A program made the translations under genes and the position numbers. A stretch of 64,000 nucleotides of DNA from positions 62,001 to 126,000 of the forward strand of contig NZ_JADYVD010000005.1 in NCBI RefSeq assembly GCF_020193575.1, written 5' to 3'. The stretch comes from Ensifer sp. IC4062. GTDB taxonomy: Bacteria; Pseudomonadota; Alphaproteobacteria; Rhizobiales; Rhizobiaceae. Numbering within the stretch: the first letter of the stretch is position 1; every line of letters starts with the position of its first letter. A model generated the notes under the pieces. That model had not been told where the DNA came from. It searched no databases and saw only the letters and a list, made by a program, of their open reading frames with translations. This document shows, one piece after another, positions 44,471 to 53,290 of this stretch.

Positions 44471-45573
44471 TGATGGAAAGCGGACCAATGACTGGTCCGG
44501 TTCTGACGGATGGGACCGCGGGTGAGCCCCCGCGGTCTGCCGACCTTTCCGGAGTGCCAGCAAAACCCAACCCCACCGGCGAGATCGGTGGCACCTTCTG
44601 GCGGCGGTTCGTCTTTCGCCGTCCTCTCGCGGCGCTGGTCCTTCAGCGCCTCGGCTTGAGTGTTGGATTGCTTTTCGCCGTGTCCTTGATGATCTTCGGC
44701 GGCATCGAAGCTCTGCCCGGCGATTTCGCCACCACCTATCTCGGCCAGTCGGCGACACCGCAGGCGGTCGAAAACATCCGCAAGGACCTCGGCCTCGACC
44801 GGCCCTGGAGTGAACGCTACCTCGATTGGCTCGGCGGCGCCGTCAAGGGTGATTTCGGGACCTCCTGGGCCAGCAAGAACTCGGTCAGCGAGCAGATCGG
44901 CAACCGGCTCGGCAATTCGCTGTTCCTTGCGTTTTTCGCCGCGCTCATCTCCGTACCGCTCGCCGTCGGGCTCGGCATGCTGGCCGTGCAGTTCCGCAAC
45001 CGGCTGCCGGACAAGATCATCAACGTGATATCGCTCGCGGCGATCTCGCTGCCCGAGTTCTTTATCGGCTACCTCTTGATCATGTTCTTCGCGGTCAAAT
45101 GGGGCGTCGCCACCTTCCCGGCGACGGTCTACGACAGCATGAGCTTCACCGAACGGCTTTCGGCGATTGCGCTCCCGGTCGCGACCCTCGTCCTCGTCGT
45201 TCTCGCCCATATGATGCGCATGACACGGGCGGCGATCCTCAACGTCATGTCGTCGGCATATGTCGAGACCGCCGAACTCAAGGGGCTCAGCACCTTCCGC
45301 ATCATCGCCCGCCACGCCGCTCCCAATGCCGTGGCCCCGGTCATCAACGTCATCGCGCTGAACCTCGCCTATCTGGTCGTCGGCGTCGTCGTCGTCGAAG
45401 TGGTCTTCGTCTATCCGGGCATGGGACAATACATGGTGGATGCCGTGACCGTGCGCGACATGCCGGTCGTCCAGGCCTGCGGCCTGATCTTTGCGGCCTT
45501 CTACATCTTCCTCAACATGGCGGCAGACATTCTCGCCATTCTCGCCAACCCGAGACTGAGGCACCCGCGATGA
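44470..45573 (+). CDS. ABC transporter permease (DppB-like)
   Basis: 367 residues, starting within the stop codon of the binding protein (TGATG). After a Pro/Gly-rich hydrophilic N-terminus of about 55 residues, longer than usual for DppB, come six membrane segments; GLDRPWSERYLDWLGGAVKGDFG is the typical periplasmic loop and YVETAELKGLSTFRIIARH (about 255-273) the coupling loop. Paired with the next permease. Confidence 0.9.
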   Translation: MMESGPMTGPVLTDGTAGEPPRSADLSGVPAKPNPTGEIGGTFWRRFVFRRPLAALVLQRLGLSVGLLFAVSLMIFGGIEALPGDFATTYLGQSATPQAVENIRKDLGLDRPWSERYLDWLGGAVKGDFGTSWASKNSVSEQIGNRLGNSLFLAFFAALISVPLAVGLGMLAVQFRNRLPDKIINVISLAAISLPEFFIGYLLIMFFAVKWGVATFPATVYDSMSFTERLSAIALPVATLVLVVLAHMMRMTRAAILNVMSSAYVETAELKGLSTFRIIARHAAPNAVAPVINVIALNLAYLVVGVVVVEVVFVYPGMGQYMVDAVTVRDMPVVQACGLIFAAFYIFLNMAADILAILANPRLRHPR

Positions 45574-46397
45574 ACCTGAGATCTATCCCCTTGAGCGCCT
45601 GGATAGGCATCGCAGGCATCGCGATCGCCATTCTCTGCGCGATTTTTGCACCTGTTATCGCGCCCTATGGCGAGCGGGACGTCGTCGGCGAAATCTGGCT
45701 GCCGGCCGGCGGCGACTTCCTGCTCGGCACCGACAATCTCGGGCGCGACCTGCTCTCGCGGCTGATCTATGGTGCCCGCACCACCATCTTCGTGGCGTTG
45801 GCGGCAACCGTGCTCTCCTTCTCGCTGGGCATGATCTTGAGCTTTGCCGCGGCGGTTATGGGTGGCTTCGTCGACCAGCTCTTCTCGCGCTTCAACGATC
45901 TGATGATGGCGATCCCGACGCTGATCTTCGCTCTCGTCGTGCTCGCGGTGCTGCCGCAACATCTCTGGATCCTGATCCTGGTGATGGCGGTTCTCGATTC
46001 CACCCGCGTCTTCCGCATCGGCCGCGCCGTCGCGCTCGACGTGGCGGTAATGGAATTCGTCGAGGCGGCACGGCTGCGCGGTGAAGGCTCGCTCTGGATC
46101 ATCTTCCGCGAAATCCTGCCGAACACGCTTTCACCGCTCTTGGCCGAATTTGGCCTGCGCTTCGCGTTCTCGATCCTGTTCCTCTCCACCCTCTCCTTCC
46201 TCGGCCTCGGCATTCAGCCGCCGGCCGCCGATTGGGGCGGCATGGTCAAGGACAATAAGGACGGCATCATCTTCGGCATTTCCGCGGCACTCGTTCCGGG
46301 TGCGGCAATCGCGACACTCGCCATCTGCGTCAACCTCGTCGTCGACTGGCTGATGAAGCGGACCTCGAGCCTGAAAGGAGGGCGCGGCGATGCCTGA
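45570..46397 (+). CDS. ABC transporter permease (DppC-like)
   Basis: 275 residues with ATGA overlap to the DppB-like gene. DppC features: an N-terminal anchor, GTDNLGRDLLSRLIYGAR before the core domain, and the coupling loop FVEAARLRGEGSLWIIFRE near 165-183. C-terminal tail ends in KRTSSLKGGRGDA and overlaps the ATPase start by eight bases. Confidence 0.9.
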   Translation: MNLRSIPLSAWIGIAGIAIAILCAIFAPVIAPYGERDVVGEIWLPAGGDFLLGTDNLGRDLLSRLIYGARTTIFVALAATVLSFSLGMILSFAAAVMGGFVDQLFSRFNDLMMAIPTLIFALVVLAVLPQHLWILILVMAVLDSTRVFRIGRAVALDVAVMEFVEAARLRGEGSLWIIFREILPNTLSPLLAEFGLRFAFSILFLSTLSFLGLGIQPPAADWGGMVKDNKDGIIFGISAALVPGAAIATLAICVNLVVDWLMKRTSSLKGGRGDA

Positions 46398-48021
46398 GCT
46401 TCTTTCCGTCAAGAACCTGAAAATCGAGGCGACGAGTTACCCGCCGGGCGAACCGCCCAAGGTCGTGACCCTGGTCGAAGGCGTTTCATTCGACCTGCAG
46501 AAGGGCAAGGTGCTCGGTCTCATCGGCGAGTCCGGCGCCGGCAAGTCAACGATCGGCCTCTCGGCGCTTGCCTATGGCCGCGGCGGCTGCCGCATCATCG
46601 CCGGCGAGGTGCTGCTCAATGGTCGCGACATCCTGAAGCTCGACCGCTCCGGCATCAACTCGGTGCGGGGCGCCCAGGTCTGTTACGTGGCGCAGTCCGC
46701 GGCAGCCGCCTTCAACCCCGCCCACAAGCTCGGCGATCAGGTCATCGAAGCCTCGCTCCGACATGGCATCATGACACGGGATGAAGCCGAGAAGCGCGCG
46801 CTCTATCTGTTCCGGGTGCTCGGCCTTCCCAATCCGGAAACCTTCGGTGACCGCTATCCTCATCAGGTGTCAGGCGGCCAGTTGCAGCGCGCCATGACCG
46901 CGATGGCGCTCTGCCCGAACCCCGAGCTGATCGTCTTCGACGAACCGACCACGGCGCTTGACGTCACCACTCAGATCGACGTACTCGCGGCGATCAAGCA
47001 CGCCATCGAGGAAACGAATACGGCGGCGCTCTACATCACCCATGATTTGGCCGTCGTCGCGCAGATCTCCGACGACATCATGGTGCTGCGCCATGGCAAG
47101 ACCGTCGAATACGGCACGACCAAGCAGGTGATCGAAGCGCCCAAGGAGGACTATACCCGCGCCCTCGTCAGCGTCCGCCAGACAAAACGCGACGAAGCGT
47201 TAGACCAGTCCGGCGCGCTGCTCAAGATCGAGCGCGTCCATGCCGGCTATGCCAATGGTTTTAAGGTGCTGCACGACGTGTCGATGCATTTGCCGAAGGG
47301 CCAGACATTGGCGATCGTCGGAGAGTCCGGCTCCGGCAAGTCGACGCTCGCCCGCGTAATCACCGGGCTGTTGCCGCCAAGCGAGGGCCGCATCACCTTC
47401 GACGGCAAGGAACTGCCGAGGGCGCTCAAAGGCCGGACGAACGACGAACTGCGCCGCATCCAGATGATCTACCAAATGGCGGATACGGCGATGAACCCGC
47501 GCCAGACGGTGCGCGACATCATCGGCCGGCCACTCTCCTTTTACTTCGGCATGCATGGAGCCAGGAAGACGGAGCGGGTCAAGGAACTGCTCGACCAGAT
47601 TGAGATGGGGCCGCGCTTCCTCGATCGTTATCCGGCCGAGCTCTCGGGCGGCCAGAAGCAGCGCGTCGCGATCGCCCGGGCGCTCGCGGCCAAGCCGGAA
47701 CTCATTCTCTGCGACGAGCCGACCTCGGCGCTCGACCCGCTTGTCGCCGAAGGCATCCTGAATCTGCTTCTCAGGCTTCAGGAGGAAACCGCTGTTTCCT
47801 ATGTCTTCATCACCCACGACATCGCCATTGTCCGAGCCATCGCTGACAGCGTCGCGGTCATGCACCGTGGTCGCCTGGTGCGCTTCGGGCCGAAGTCGAA
47901 AGTGCTCTCGCCGCCCTTCGACGATTATACGGACCTGCTCTTGAAGTCGGTGCCGGAGATGGAAATCGGTTGGCTGGAGAAGGTGCTGAAGACCCGGCGG
48001 ATGGAGAGCGCCGGCAATTGA
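46390..48021 (+). CDS. ABC transporter dual ATPase (DppD-DppF fusion)
   Basis: 543 residues containing two complete nucleotide-binding domains. Domain one: GESGAGKST (Walker A), VSGGQLQRAMTAMAL (signature), VFDEPTTALDV. Domain two from about 280: GESGSGKST, LSGGQKQRVAIARAL, LCDEPTSALDP. Dipeptide importers usually have two separate ATPase genes, and fused versions are common in rhizobia. It completes the 42.9-48.0 kb importer and overlaps the preceding gene by eight bases. A hairpin after its stop ends the transcript. Confidence 0.93.
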   Translation: MPELLSVKNLKIEATSYPPGEPPKVVTLVEGVSFDLQKGKVLGLIGESGAGKSTIGLSALAYGRGGCRIIAGEVLLNGRDILKLDRSGINSVRGAQVCYVAQSAAAAFNPAHKLGDQVIEASLRHGIMTRDEAEKRALYLFRVLGLPNPETFGDRYPHQVSGGQLQRAMTAMALCPNPELIVFDEPTTALDVTTQIDVLAAIKHAIEETNTAALYITHDLAVVAQISDDIMVLRHGKTVEYGTTKQVIEAPKEDYTRALVSVRQTKRDEALDQSGALLKIERVHAGYANGFKVLHDVSMHLPKGQTLAIVGESGSGKSTLARVITGLLPPSEGRITFDGKELPRALKGRTNDELRRIQMIYQMADTAMNPRQTVRDIIGRPLSFYFGMHGARKTERVKELLDQIEMGPRFLDRYPAELSGGQKQRVAIARALAAKPELILCDEPTSALDPLVAEGILNLLLRLQEETAVSYVFITHDIAIVRAIADSVAVMHRGRLVRFGPKSKVLSPPFDDYTDLLLKSVPEMEIGWLEKVLKTRRMESAGN

Positions 48022-48024
48022 TCA

Positions 48025-48056
48025 ATCACGTCTCCCCGCTCGCGGGGAGGTGTGAT
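48025..48056. terminator. Bidirectional hairpin between convergent genes
   Basis: ATCAC-CTCCCCGC-TC-GCGGGGAG-GTGAT arms (with one unpaired base on each side) form an about 13-bp stem four bases after the ATPase stop and 19 bases before the end of the opposing XRE gene. There is no T run, so termination strength is uncertain; it may equally be a short RIME-type palindrome. Confidence 0.55.
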
Positions 48057-48074
48057 CGCACTGCGCTAACAGCT

Positions 48075-48869
48075 TCAATATTCAGCGGGGACGCTCAGCA
48101 CTTCGGCCGCGGGCGTGTCGAGAAAGCTCCTCACTGTGGCCGGCAGTTGCCGCGAGCTGAACGCGAGCACGCCGCAACGTGAGAGCATTTGCCGGATGTC
48201 CGGCTCCTGGCCGATATGGCGCCAGATCATGCGCGAGGCGTAAGGCTGGTTTTCCTTGCGCCACGATACGCCCATGGTGGTGCCGCGCAGATAAACACGC
48301 TGATGCACTTCGAATGGCAGCAGGATCGTTTGCGAAAGCATCGGCTCGCGACCGACGCTGCGCTCCGTGATGAAGATGCGGTTTCGCCAGAAGGTTGCGA
48401 GACCGACATATTTCGAAAACTGTCGTATTTCGTTTGCAGCATCGCGGATGCGCTCGATCGATTTTACGCGGACGGAACCGTGATCCTCGTATATCCGCGC
48501 GCAGGAGCAGACGACGAGACCCGGCCATGACGGGGAGATGTGATAAGTCTGGTAGTAGCCCATGTGCCGCCTGAGGGCCGAGATGTCGCCGGGAAAGCCG
48601 TCGAGCAGCAATCTCGCCTCCGAGCGGTCGCGGTTGGGACGCGTCATCCGCGCTTCGAACAGCCTCGGCGAAAGCGAAAGATCCTGCGCCGAAAGCCCGA
48701 AGAACGCAGCGATCCGCGCAACATTGTGCGCCGACGGCCGCGCCTCACCGCTGATGTAGCGGTTGAACTGCTGGCGATTGATACCAATCTCGCGGCAAAT
48801 CTGCGAGATCGAGCGCCGGGTCGCGCAGGCGAAACGCAAATTGACGACGAATGTATCGTCCTGCTCCAC
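48075..48869 (-). CDS. XRE-family transcriptional regulator
   Basis: 264 residues from GTG 48869 with GGAG six bases ahead. Residues about 18-62 hold a Cro/CI HTH (SISQICREIGINRQQFNRYI followed by SGEARPS and a second helix pair). The remaining about 200 residues are a mixed alpha/beta domain with GYYQTYHISPSWPG and YEDHGSVRVKSIE, which I do not recognise as a named family; it probably senses a ligand. It is divergent from the second binding-protein gene across three tandem 10-bp repeats. Confidence 0.82.
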   Translation of the reverse strand: MEQDDTFVVNLRFACATRRSISQICREIGINRQQFNRYISGEARPSAHNVARIAAFFGLSAQDLSLSPRLFEARMTRPNRDRSEARLLLDGFPGDISALRRHMGYYQTYHISPSWPGLVVCSCARIYEDHGSVRVKSIERIRDAANEIRQFSKYVGLATFWRNRIFITERSVGREPMLSQTILLPFEVHQRVYLRGTTMGVSWRKENQPYASRMIWRHIGQEPDIRQMLSRCGVLAFSSRQLPATVRSFLDTPAAEVLSVPAEY

Positions 48870-48897
48870 ATCGGGCTCCGAACCGTTGATTTCGAGG

Positions 48898-48927
48898 AGC
48901 GTAAACTAGCGTCAATCAGCGTCAAGT
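48898..48927. promoter_or_regulatory. Three tandem 10-bp repeats, candidate XRE operator
   Basis: AGCGTAAACT, AGCGTCAATC and AGCGTCAAGT follow each other without gaps, one helical turn apart, with an inverted TGACGC at 48945-48950. They lie 29 bases before the XRE GTG and about 70 bases before the second binding-protein ATG: an operator array placing protein on one face of the helix. Confidence 0.6.
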
Positions 48928-48995
48928 CGCGAAATTGTGTCCCGTGACGCAGGCGTTAGGTTTTGTCAAACAAACGCAGGAAGGGGAACCCTGAC

Positions 48996-50585
48996 ATGAC
49001 GGAATTCACGAAGCGTCCCGACGGCCTTATCGTCCCGACCGGCATCAACCGCCGCGGCTTTCTCGCAGGCACAGCGGCGCTGGGTCTTGCCGCCGGCCTC
49101 GGTGGCACAATGCTGGCGCGCGAAGCCCGGGCCCAGGAGCCGAAACGCGGCGGTCACTTGAAGCTCGGCCTCAAGGGCGGCGCGACAACGGACTCCCTCG
49201 ATCCAGCCGCCTATACTGGCTCCGTCTCCTTCGTCATCGGCCATCTCTGGGGCGACAAGCTCGTCGAGTCTGATCCGGTCACCGGCGCGCCGCTGCCCTC
49301 GATCGCTTCTTCCTGGGAGCCTTCCGCGGATGCGTCGGTCTGGACTTTCAAAATCCGCAACGACATCGCTTTCCATGACGGCAGCAAACTGGCAGTCGCC
49401 GACGTCGTCGCGACGCTGAAGCGGCACTCTGACGAAGGCTCCAAGTCGGGCGCACTCGGACTGATGCGATCGATCAAGACGATTGAGGAAAAGGCCGGCG
49501 ATCTCGTTCTGACGCTCTCGGAAGGCAATGCGGATTTGCCGCTGCTGCTGACCGATTACCACCTCATCATCCAGCCGGGCGGCGGCGTCGAAAATCCTGC
49601 CTCGCCGATCGGAACGGGCCCGTACAAGCTCATAAGCTATGAGGCCGGAATCCGCGCGACCTTCGAAAGGAACACCGCCGACTGGCGCTCGGATCGCGGC
49701 TTTGTCGACAGCGTCGAGATCATCGTCATGAATGACAACTCGGCGCGCATCGCGGCCCTTTCGTCTGGCCAAGTGCATTTCATCAACAACGTCGACCCGA
49801 AGACCGTATCGCTTCTGAAGCGCGCCCCGCGCGTCCAGATCCTGCAGACTCCGGGCAAGGGCTTCTACAGCTTCCTCATGCATTGCGACACGGCGCCCTT
49901 CGACAACAACGATCTGAGGCTGGCGCTGAAATACGCGATCGATCGGCAGGCGATCCTGGATCGGGCCGTCGGTGGCTACGGCAAGCTCGGCAACGACTAT
50001 CCGGTCAACGAAAACTATGCGCTCGCGCCGGCAGGCATCGAGCAGCGCGTCTATGATCCGGATAAAGCGGCCTTCCACTATAAGAAATCCGGCCATGACC
50101 GGCCGATCCTGCTGCGCACCTCCGATGCCGCCTTCCCGGGCGCCGTCGATGCGGCGGTGCTCTTCCAGGAAAGCGCCCGCAAGGCCGGCATCGAACTCGA
50201 AATCAGGCGCGAGCCCGAGGATGGCTATTGGACGAATGTCTGGAACGTGCAGCCGTTCTGCGCCTCTTATTGGGGCGGCCGCCCGACGCAGGACTCGCGC
50301 TATTCCACTTCCTATCTCTCGAGCGCGGAATGGAACGACACCCGATTCAAGCGCGAGGATTTTGACAAACTGCTGTTGCAGGCGCGCTCCGAACTTGACG
50401 AGGCCAAGCGCAAGGACATGTACCGCACCATGGCGTTGATGGTGCGCGACGAAGGTGGCCTGATCCTGCCCGTATTCAACGACTACGTGAACGCCGCCTC
50501 CGCCTCGCTGAAAGGCTTCGTGCACGACATAGGCAACGACCTTTCGAACGGCTATGTCGGAAGCCGCGTCTGGTTCGACAGCTAA
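48996..50585 (+). CDS. Dipeptide-type ABC substrate-binding protein 2, Tat-exported
   Basis: 529 residues from ATG 48996 (AGGAAGGGG site; the frame opens 11 codons earlier). Tat signal NRRGFLAGTAALGLAAGLGG, then the mature start QEPKRGGHLKLGLKGG that is nearly the same as in the protein at 42881; similarity continues to the C-terminus (YVGSRVWFDS versus YVATRVWLDA). It has no permease genes of its own and presumably feeds the importer at 44.5-48.0 kb. It is followed after 80 bases by a CocE-type hydrolase and is under a separate, XRE-flanked promoter. Confidence 0.88.
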   Translation: MTEFTKRPDGLIVPTGINRRGFLAGTAALGLAAGLGGTMLAREARAQEPKRGGHLKLGLKGGATTDSLDPAAYTGSVSFVIGHLWGDKLVESDPVTGAPLPSIASSWEPSADASVWTFKIRNDIAFHDGSKLAVADVVATLKRHSDEGSKSGALGLMRSIKTIEEKAGDLVLTLSEGNADLPLLLTDYHLIIQPGGGVENPASPIGTGPYKLISYEAGIRATFERNTADWRSDRGFVDSVEIIVMNDNSARIAALSSGQVHFINNVDPKTVSLLKRAPRVQILQTPGKGFYSFLMHCDTAPFDNNDLRLALKYAIDRQAILDRAVGGYGKLGNDYPVNENYALAPAGIEQRVYDPDKAAFHYKKSGHDRPILLRTSDAAFPGAVDAAVLFQESARKAGIELEIRREPEDGYWTNVWNVQPFCASYWGGRPTQDSRYSTSYLSSAEWNDTRFKREDFDKLLLQARSELDEAKRKDMYRTMALMVRDEGGLILPVFNDYVNAASASLKGFVHDIGNDLSNGYVGSRVWFDS

Positions 50586-50665
50586 TGCGGAACGAGGAAA
50601 AGTGTGGGCGGTTTTCCGCCCGCATCCTGCATCTCAATAATCAGGAATGGATCGGGAGGTACACG

Positions 50666-52663
50666 ATGGCCGATCGCAACTTTACCGTCCTCGAGAACGA
50701 ATGGATCACGCTCAAGGACGGGACGCGTCTTGCCGCGCGCATCTGGATGCCCGAGGGCACGGAGCAGAATCCGGTGCCGGCCGTTCTCGAGTACCTGCCC
50801 TATCGCAAGCGCGACGGCACCTGCGCTCGCGATGAATCGACCTATCCGGTCTTTGCCGCTGCCGGCATTGCCGGCGTGCGCGTGGACATCCGCGGCTCCG
50901 GTGAATCCGACGGCGTGATCGATGGGGAGTACACAGCGCGCGAGCTTTCCGACGGCTGCGAGATCGTCGAATGGATCGCCGCGCAGCCCTGGTCGAACGG
51001 CAAGGTCGGAATGATGGGCATTTCCTGGGGCGGCTTCAACTGCCTTCAGGTGGCCGCTCTCAAACCGCCGGCGCTCAAAGCCGTTATATCGATCGCCTCC
51101 ACCGTCGACCGATACAACGACGACATCCATTACAAGAACGGCTGCCATCTCTCGGCACAGCTCTCCTGGGCGGCGACCATGCTCGCCTACCAATCGCGCT
51201 CCCCGGATCCCGAGCTTGTCGGCGAGCGCTGGAAGGAAATGTGGCTGGAGCGGCTCGAAAACGAACCGTTCTTCCTGGAGGAATGGCTCGAGCACCAACG
51301 CCGCGACGATTTCTGGCGCCATGGCTCGATTTGCGAGGACTTCGAGAGCTTCCCGATCCCCGCACTGGTGATCGCGGGATGGGCCGACGGTTACCGCAAC
51401 ACGCCGATCAAGGCCGTCGAGGGCCTTGGCGGGAGGGCCAAGGCCTTGATCGGTCCCTGGGTGCACAAGTATCCGCATTTCGCCTGGCCGAAGCCGCGCG
51501 CGGATTTCCACAGCGAAGCGATCCGGTGGTGGAACAGATGGCTTCGCGACGAGAAAAACGACGCGGAACAGCTGCCGCAAATGCGCGCCTATATCCTTGA
51601 CGGGCCGAGACCTGCACTCAGGCGGAACGAAGACCCGGGCCGATGGGTCGCAAAGAACGTTTGGACGGCGCCGGAAATGCGCAAGTTTGTCATCGCCGGC
51701 GACGGCAGCCTGACTGCTGGAGTCTCGGTGGCGAAGGGCATCGGCGACATCTATCTCCGCTCACCGCTCGATACGGGCACGGCATCCGGCGAATATTTCA
51801 CCCTGAAGCCGGACGCCGAAATGGCGGGCGACCAGCGCACCGATGACGCCGGATCGCTCACCTTCGAAACGCAGCCGCTGCTTGAAGCGCAGGATTATCT
51901 CGGGCAGCCGGTCCTCAGTCTTGACCTGTCCTGCGGCGCCGAGACCGCGAACCTCGTTGCCCGTATCGTCGATATTCATCCCGACGGTACCGCGACGCGC
52001 GTCGCCTTCGGCGTGCTCAATCTCGCCCATCGCCACGGCAATGCGACGCCGCAGCCGATGGAGAAGAACCGCAGGACGCGCGTCACGCTGATGCTTGACG
52101 CTTGCGGTTATCGCTTCCGCGCCGGCCACCGCATCCGCCTGTCGCTGTCAACGTCCTACTGGCCAATGATCCTGCCGTCGCCGACCGATCCGGGCCTGAC
52201 GATCGACACCGCTAGCCTTTCACTCTCCTTGCCGCTTCTCGGCGATCATCGCGAGGTCGTCGTACCGCAGCCCTCCAATCCCAATCCACTGCCACACTAC
52301 ATCGAGCATTCGCCGGCGCAAACGCGCCGCACGGTCGAACGCGACATGACGAGAGGTGTTACGCACTACCGAATCCATGAGGATACCGGCCTCGTCGAGC
52401 ATCCCGGCACAGGCAACGCGACGCAGGACATCCGCGACGAAACATGGTCGATCGCACCGGACAACCCGCACTCGATGACTGGGCTTTCCACCTGGACCTG
52501 CATCGCTCAGCGCGGTGATCAGTCGATCAAGACCGTCTCGACCTCTCGGCTTGGCTGCACCGAAACCGAGTGGATCACCTCGGCCAAGGTCGAGGCTTTC
52601 GAGGGCGATGAGAAGATCTTCGAGAAGACCTTCGAAAAGCGTATACGGCGAGATTTCATGTGA
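50666..52663 (+). CDS. CocE/NonD family hydrolase (X-Pro dipeptidyl-peptidase S15 type)
   Basis: 665 residues from ATG 50666 behind GGGAGGT. N-terminal alpha/beta-hydrolase domain with the nucleophile Ser in GISWGG (about residue 117-122), catalytic Asp in GWADGYRN and His in GPWVHKYPH; a C-terminal galactose-binding-like beta domain begins near residue 370. The family includes cocaine esterase, glutaryl-7-ACA acylase and X-prolyl dipeptidyl peptidase. No signal peptide, so it works in the cytosol. Co-transcription with a binding protein suggests it hydrolyses an imported ester, amide or dipeptide. Confidence 0.88.
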   Translation: MADRNFTVLENEWITLKDGTRLAARIWMPEGTEQNPVPAVLEYLPYRKRDGTCARDESTYPVFAAAGIAGVRVDIRGSGESDGVIDGEYTARELSDGCEIVEWIAAQPWSNGKVGMMGISWGGFNCLQVAALKPPALKAVISIASTVDRYNDDIHYKNGCHLSAQLSWAATMLAYQSRSPDPELVGERWKEMWLERLENEPFFLEEWLEHQRRDDFWRHGSICEDFESFPIPALVIAGWADGYRNTPIKAVEGLGGRAKALIGPWVHKYPHFAWPKPRADFHSEAIRWWNRWLRDEKNDAEQLPQMRAYILDGPRPALRRNEDPGRWVAKNVWTAPEMRKFVIAGDGSLTAGVSVAKGIGDIYLRSPLDTGTASGEYFTLKPDAEMAGDQRTDDAGSLTFETQPLLEAQDYLGQPVLSLDLSCGAETANLVARIVDIHPDGTATRVAFGVLNLAHRHGNATPQPMEKNRRTRVTLMLDACGYRFRAGHRIRLSLSTSYWPMILPSPTDPGLTIDTASLSLSLPLLGDHREVVVPQPSNPNPLPHYIEHSPAQTRRTVERDMTRGVTHYRIHEDTGLVEHPGTGNATQDIRDETWSIAPDNPHSMTGLSTWTCIAQRGDQSIKTVSTSRLGCTETEWITSAKVEAFEGDEKIFEKTFEKRIRRDFM

Positions 52664-52691
52664 GCGATCGGCGCGCTAGCCGGACAGCGCG

Positions 52692-52874
52692 CCGCTCATC
52701 CGACCTGCCGGCCACCTTCTCCCCGCGCGCGGGGAGAAGGGACTGCTGCCCGTCCAAGGCCCCTTTACCCACCTGCGGACAGAGTCTTCCATAGGAAGCT
52801 CAAGCGGGTGCGCCAACCGCAACGGTGTCCCCTCGCCCCGCGCGGGGAGAGGGTTAGGGTCAGGGGCAAAGTCC
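52692..52874. repeat. RIME-like intergenic repeat between convergent genes
   Basis: CTTCTCCCCGCGCGCGGGGAG and CTCGCCCCGCGCGGGGAGAG hairpins, plus CATCCGACCTGCCGGC-type flanks shared with the repeats near 23.1 and 27.4 kb. It fills the gap between the CocE-like gene and the ACT protein and may act as a bidirectional terminator. Confidence 0.75.
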
Positions 52875-52886
52875 AACGCCACCCAT

Positions 52887-53285
52887 CTATGCGCCGCTCA
52901 ATCCCCGCAACGCCTCCACCGCCCGTTCCGCATCCGCCGTGGGTACGAAGACGTGGTCATGGTAATAGGCCGCGACCACATTGGCGCTGATCCGTTCGCG
53001 GGTGAGCGCCGCCGACACCGCTGCCGTCAGGCCCACGGCCTCGAGGGCGGAATGCACGCTGAGCGTGATGAGCCGCAGAACGGGACCATAGGAAAGCCCG
53101 GCCGCTTCCGCGCGCGACCGTTCGAGAATGAGTGTCGCGCCTTCCGCCTCACGAAAAGTGCCGATCGGCTCCAGCGCAAGCCAAGACGCCGCATCGCCCT
53201 CGACGGTGCAATAGACAAATTCGCCTTCCTGCAGGATCGGGTTCATCTCCGCCAGCAGGCGGGCAAGGTCGGTCTCTCCGCTCAT
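52887..53285 (-). CDS. ACT-domain protein
   Basis: 132 residues from ATG 53285 with GAGGTGAAG ahead of it; the longer frame runs into the esterase gene. GEFVYCTVE near residue 21, TLILERSRAEAAGL and the ISANVVAAYYHDHVFVP strand-helix-strand correspond to the ACT_7/CASTOR-type two-ACT proteins often annotated as DUF2241-like. Such proteins bind amino acids. It starts five bases after the esterase stop, so the two are one operon. Function unknown. Confidence 0.78.
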   Translation of the reverse strand: MSGETDLARLLAEMNPILQEGEFVYCTVEGDAASWLALEPIGTFREAEGATLILERSRAEAAGLSYGPVLRLITLSVHSALEAVGLTAAVSAALTRERISANVVAAYYHDHVFVPTADAERAVEALRGLSGA

Positions 53286-53290
53286 GGCCT

